Shown here: positions 23,218 through 26,057 of the stretch, piece after piece
Layout: every line of letters begins with the position of its first letter
How positions within the stretch are numbered: the stretch's first letter is position 1
Assembly: GCA_910588415.1 (NCBI GenBank)
Contig: CAJUPK010000015.1
Location: 1-26,057 of the forward strand
Direction of reading: 5' to 3'
DNA: 26,057 nucleotides
From: an uncultured Oscillospiraceae bacterium
GTDB lineage: Bacteria > Bacillota > Clostridia > Oscillospirales > Acutalibacteraceae
Position numbers and translations under genes: made by a program
The notes under the pieces: generated by a model
The model's database searches: none
What the model saw: only the letters and a program-made list of their open reading frames with translations
Told to the model about the DNA's origin: nothing

Positions 23218-23733
23218 TCAGTCCTCCAACCTCTTTGCAGAGAGGTGCAGAAAGCCCTCTGCTTCCTTCACAATTTGAAAGCCCGCTTCCTGGTGTATCT
23301 TTAGCGCGGCCTTCCGGGAGGCCTCAAAGCAGTTAGTGACCTCCTTCGCCCCCATCTCTTCAAAAGCATATTCCAGCAGCAGCCGGATGCCCTCTTGGGA
23401 ATATCCCTTTCCCCGATAGGCGCTGTATACTACAATACCCATCTCATACACACCAGGCAGCTCCAGCTGAAAGAGGTTTACTTCACCCAAAAATGTCCCG
23501 GTCTCTTTCTCCCGCAGATAGGCATAGAACCGCTGGGGCTCTGTCCCTATCCACCGGGCATACCAGCCGGGCCAATCCTCCTCCGGAAAGTCTATGCAGC
23601 CCGTGTCATTATGATACCCTGCAAAGCCCAGCTCATAGCCCTTGTTATAGCTCATGCTGGCCGGGTCAGCCAAAAGTTTTTGCCGGAACCACAGCTCCTC
23701 TAGCTTCGGGACATGCATTTCCAGCCGGCTCAT
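23218..23733 (-). CDS. GNAT-family N-acetyltransferase
   Basis: 171 residues forming one GNAT domain of the RimJ/RimL-like type. The acetyl-CoA loop is in YSAYRGKGYSQEGIRLLLEYAF, and the C-terminal helix-strand is KIHQEAGFQIVKEAEG. The N-terminal ~50 residues include an aromatic-rich segment (FPEEDWPGWYARW). Acceptor substrate unknown. The start codon overlaps the purB stop as ATGA, which signals translational coupling. It lies 33 bp before purA, so a non-purine enzyme sits inside the AMP branch operon. Confidence 0.88.
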   Translation of the reverse strand: MSRLEMHVPKLEELWFRQKLLADPASMSYNKGYELGFAGYHNDTGCIDFPEEDWPGWYARWIGTEPQRFYAYLREKETGTFLGEVNLFQLELPGVYEMGIVVYSAYRGKGYSQEGIRLLLEYAFEEMGAKEVTNCFEASRKAALKIHQEAGFQIVKEAEGFLHLSAKRLED

Positions 23734-25166
23734 ACCGTGACCTCCGCCTGCTCCGTCTGGACATCCTTATATCTTTCCAGCACCGGGCCAACCGTCTCCT
23801 GCAGAAATTCCCGGGTCTGCTCGGGAGCCCGGCCCACATACTTCTCCGGTCTCAGCAGCTCCCGCAGCTCTTCGATGGTCACGCCAAACAACGGATCGCT
23901 GGCAATGCGCTCTAGCAAGTCGTTCTCGCCACCCTGCTCCTTTACAACTCGGGCCGCGGCCATAGAGTGGACCCGGATCTCCTCGTGGAGCTGCTGCCGG
24001 TTGCCGCCCCGCTTTACCGCGTCCATCATGATGTTCTCTGTGGCCATAAAAGGCAGCTCCCGCAGCAGATGCTGCTCAATCACCTTGGGATATACCACCA
24101 GGCCGTCCGCTACATTGGCATAGAGGTTTAAAATACCGTCCACTGCCAGAAATGCCTCTGGCACGCTGATCCGCTTGTTGGCGGAATCGTCCAGCGTGCG
24201 CTCGAACCACTGGGTGGCTGCCGTCAAAGCCGGGTTCAGCGCGTCAGCCATCACATACCGGGCCAGAGAGGCGATGCGCTCTGTGCGCATGGGGTTGCGC
24301 TTATAGGCCATGGCGCTGGACCCAATCTGTCCCTTCTCAAAGGGCTCCTCCACCTCTTTCAAATGCTGCAATAGTCGGATGTCATTGGAGAACTTTGCCG
24401 CGCTTTGGGCGATGCCAGAGAGGATACTCAGCATCTGGCTGTCCAGCTTCCGGGAGTAGGTCTGCCCAGACACTGGGAAGCTGTCCCGATAGCCTAGCTT
24501 CTCCGCAATCTTGCGGTCCAGTTCCTTCACCTTTTCATGGTTCCCTTCAAACAGCTCTAAAAAGCTGGCCTGAGTGCCTGTGGTTCCCTTGCTTCCCAGC
24601 AGTTTGGCTTTAGACAGCTGATATTCCACATCCTCCAGGTCCATCAGCAGTTCCTGCATCCACAAAGCCGCCCGTTTACCCACCGTGGTGGGCTGGGCTG
24701 GCTGAAAATGTGTGAACGCCAATGTGGGCAGCTCCGCGTATTCCTCCGCAAAGTCCGCCAGCACCCGCAGCACAGCCACCAGCTTGTCCCGAATCAGACG
24801 CAGAGCTTCTGTCATGATGATGATATCTGTATTATCTCCCACATAACAGGAAGTGGCCCCCAAATGAATGATGCCCGCGGCTTTTGGACACTGCAGCCCA
24901 TAGGCGTACACATGGCTCATCACATCGTGGCGGACAATCTTTTCCCGTGCCTGGGCCTCCTCGTAGTTGATATCCTCAGCATGAGCCTTCAGCTCCTCCA
25001 CCTGTTCAGCTGTCACAGGCAGCCCCAGCTCGTGTTCCGCTTCCGCCAGGGCAATCCATAACCGCCGCCAAGTGCGGAATTTCATATCAGGCGAAAAAAG
25101 GTATTTCATCTCCGTACCCGCATAGCGGGCGCTCAAGGGAGACTCGTATACGTCCTTATGGCTCAT
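23730..25166 (-). CDS. purB: adenylosuccinate lyase
   Basis: 478 residues of the fumarase/aspartase superfamily. The signature SSAMAYKRNP is at residues 283-292, and a catalytic His is in THFQPAQPTT (His153), with HLGATSCYVGDNTD upstream. PurB splits fumarate from adenylosuccinate and from SAICAR, so it acts both in late IMP synthesis and in AMP synthesis. The ATG is preceded by AAGGAG. A consensus promoter lies at 25213-25242, with a transcript leader of about 40 nt, too short for a purine riboswitch. Confidence 0.97.
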   Translation of the reverse strand: MSHKDVYESPLSARYAGTEMKYLFSPDMKFRTWRRLWIALAEAEHELGLPVTAEQVEELKAHAEDINYEEAQAREKIVRHDVMSHVYAYGLQCPKAAGIIHLGATSCYVGDNTDIIIMTEALRLIRDKLVAVLRVLADFAEEYAELPTLAFTHFQPAQPTTVGKRAALWMQELLMDLEDVEYQLSKAKLLGSKGTTGTQASFLELFEGNHEKVKELDRKIAEKLGYRDSFPVSGQTYSRKLDSQMLSILSGIAQSAAKFSNDIRLLQHLKEVEEPFEKGQIGSSAMAYKRNPMRTERIASLARYVMADALNPALTAATQWFERTLDDSANKRISVPEAFLAVDGILNLYANVADGLVVYPKVIEQHLLRELPFMATENIMMDAVKRGGNRQQLHEEIRVHSMAAARVVKEQGGENDLLERIASDPLFGVTIEELRELLRPEKYVGRAPEQTREFLQETVGPVLERYKDVQTEQAEVTV

Positions 25167-25212
25167 TGGCAGGTCACTCCTTCCAAAAATTACATTTTGC
25201 CCATACTCTGTT

Positions 25213-25242
25213 ATTTTACATCATTACAGCCTTTCCTGTCAA
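25213..25242 (-). promoter_or_regulatory. consensus promoter for purB-GNAT-purA-glmS
   Basis: On the minus strand TTGACA (25237-25242), an 18-nt spacer and TAAAAT (25213-25218). The start would be near 25206, about 40 nt before the purB ATG. Confidence 0.85.
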
Positions 25243-25246
25243 GGCA

Positions 25247-25438
25247 TTTCCAGCTTCAGGAGTGTCCAAACAGGCAGTCTATATCTACCGTGCAAAACCG
25301 TGGGACTCCGTCCCACACCCTGCAACCCCTTTTGAAAAAGGGGTTGATCCTAAAACTAAATTTCTGGAATGGATGAATTTCTTTTTATTCACTCTTCGTT
25401 TTAGACACTCCCCAGCTTCAGGAAGTATCCAACACAGC
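25247..25438. repeat. repeat-bearing intergenic stretch with two hairpins
   Basis: CCAGCTTCAGGAGTGTCCAA near 25250 recurs as CCAGCTTCAGGAAGTATCCAA near 25412. Between them lie GTGGGAC-TCC-GTCCCAC (25300-25316) and CAACCCCTTTT / AAAAGGGGTTG (25323-25346). The latter pair resembles palindromic dispersed repeats known from gut Clostridia by memory. The rest of the 576-bp gap from 25439 to about 25650 shows no recognisable feature; a 141-codon minus frame across it looks non-coding. Confidence 0.5.
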
Positions 25439-25656
25439 CAAGACACATAGACAACTGCTAGGGATTTGCCTCCCGTCCTCTTGCAGACACCCACCATTCC
25501 CGCAGAATATGCTTTACTTATTTGTATGTCCTTGGAGGCAAACTCTTTGCTAAGTGAGCTTCTCCATTCAACTGCTATGCAGAAAAAGACGATATAGATT
25601 CTATCCCATAAAGTCCTGTCTCCAGCTGCAAAATATATTTTTTGTATGGAATTATC

Positions 25657-25685
25657 TAGACGGCGGCAATCCCCTCTGCTATAAT
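25657..25685 (+). promoter_or_regulatory. promoter for the Gfo/Idh/MocA gene
   Basis: TAGACG (25657-25662), a 17-nt spacer and perfect TATAAT (25680-25685). The transcript would begin near 25692. Confidence 0.75.
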
Positions 25686-25691
25686 AGGTGC

Positions 25692-25708
25692 GAAAGGAGT
25701 ATCCTTTC
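25692..25708 (+). promoter_or_regulatory. palindrome at the predicted transcription start, possible operator
   Basis: GAAAGGAGTATCCTTTC is a near-perfect 17-bp palindrome just after the -10. Its AAAGGAGTATC half recurs at 25727-25737, where it supplies the ribosome binding site of the downstream gene. Confidence 0.4.
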
Positions 25709-25742
25709 AAAAAAGCAACTGTACATAAAGGAGTATCGCCCT

Positions 25743-26057
25743 ATGGAAAAAGTCAAAATCGGCATAATTGGTACGGGAGGCATTTCCAACTCTCATGTGC
25801 GGGCTTACCAGCAGATGGAAGACGTGGAGATTGTAGCTGCCGCGGATATCATCCCTGGCAAGGCCCGGGCGGCCCTAGACCGCTGGGAGCTTCCCCAGGC
25901 CCGGGCTTATGAGAGCGCGCAGGAACTGTTAGAAAGCGAGTCCTTAGATGCCGTCAGTGTATGCACCTATAACTCTACCCATGCCGAGTGCGCCATTGCC
26001 GCCTTAAAGGCTGGCTGTCATGTCCTATTGGAAAAGCCCATGACCGTTACTCTGGAG
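25743..26057 (+). CDS. Gfo/Idh/MocA family oxidoreductase, N-terminal part (cut by window edge)
   Basis: 105 codons from an ATG at 25743 run off the window. The N-terminus MEKVKIGIIGTGGISNSHVRAY is a Rossmann GxGxxS/A dinucleotide-binding motif. It is followed by VEIVAAADIIPGKARAAL (acidic strand end) and by HVLLEKPMTVT, which is the EKP motif of the Gfo/Idh/MocA family with its catalytic Lys. These enzymes oxidise or reduce sugars, inositols and related polyols with NAD(P). The C-terminal domain and substrate lie outside the window. AAAGGAG stands about 9 nt before the ATG. Confidence 0.93.
   Translation, partial: MEKVKIGIIGTGGISNSHVRAYQQMEDVEIVAAADIIPGKARAALDRWELPQARAYESAQELLESESLDAVSVCTYNSTHAECAIAALKAGCHVLLEKPMTVTLE

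Noticed and set aside
25167..25206. purine riboswitch in the purB leader
   Set aside because: The predicted leader is about 40 nt and lacks the conserved three-way junction sequences.
25285..25710. 141-codon minus-strand open frame upstream of the oxidoreductase
   Set aside because: It spans the hairpin repeats and covers the strong plus-strand promoter, has no clear ribosome binding site, and its composition matches no family. Its C-terminal part is simply a translation of the repeat.

Overview
The window (26,057 bp, roughly mid-50s % GC by eye) reads as a chromosomal segment of a spore-forming, probably gut-associated member of the Clostridia (Oscillospirales-like). The grounds are a TepA/SpoIIIE-type neighbourhood, a LysM-GH18 protein of the spore-cortex type, a TM1266-type hydrogenase regulator, QueH, Bacillota-style AGGAGG ribosome binding sites, and several textbook TTGACA/TATAAT promoters. 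Most genes lie on the minus strand. The plus-strand exceptions are a broken ASCH gene, the LysM-GH18 gene, the DUF212 gene, prfC and the terminal oxidoreductase. No prophage, CRISPR array, tRNA or rRNA was seen.

Layout, left to right. (1) 1-2742, minus: a strong promoter drives tepA-like protease, then uppP, then the N-terminal part of an FtsK/SpoIIIE translocase cut by the window edge. (2) 2816-3305: a small TM1266-family ACT-like regulator with a long inverted repeat in front of it. (3) 3276-7032, minus: a complete transcription unit from consensus promoter to terminator: ylxM, ffh, a GNAT acetyltransferase, a VOC protein, rpsP, khpA. (4) 7165-8813: a frameshifted ASCH-domain gene converges on L-lactate dehydrogenase, which is divergent from the LysM-GH18 gene. 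(5) 10111-12331, minus: queH, a COG2159-type amidohydrolase and an unrecognised protein that looks like a PD-(D/E)XK nuclease fold joined to a winged helix. (6) 12562-14841: a DUF212 phosphatase-like gene meets a three-gene exported/membrane operon at a shared terminator. (7) 14945-17420: prfC with a TTG start and an apparent ~400-nt leader holding two diverged tandem repeat copies, then a structured non-coding stretch and two terminators. (8) 17430-19961, minus: pduL followed closely by an endonuclease/exonuclease/phosphatase-family gene, a MITE-like palindrome, and a HAD-IIA phosphatase. (9) 20047-25242, minus: a purine and amino-sugar operon purB-GNAT-purA-glmS from a consensus promoter. 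(10) 25167-26057: a repeat-bearing intergenic region, then the start of a Gfo/Idh/MocA oxidoreductase.

The core content is housekeeping: protein targeting, ribosome assembly, AMP and GlcNAc precursor synthesis, undecaprenyl phosphate recycling, translation termination and fermentation. The less ordinary items are the nuclease-like/winged-helix protein in the queH operon, the TasA-like secreted operon, the repeat-bearing prfC leader, the MITE beside a structured pduL leader, and the ASCH gene broken at two A-runs. None amounts to a clear new system. These are the loci I would check first.
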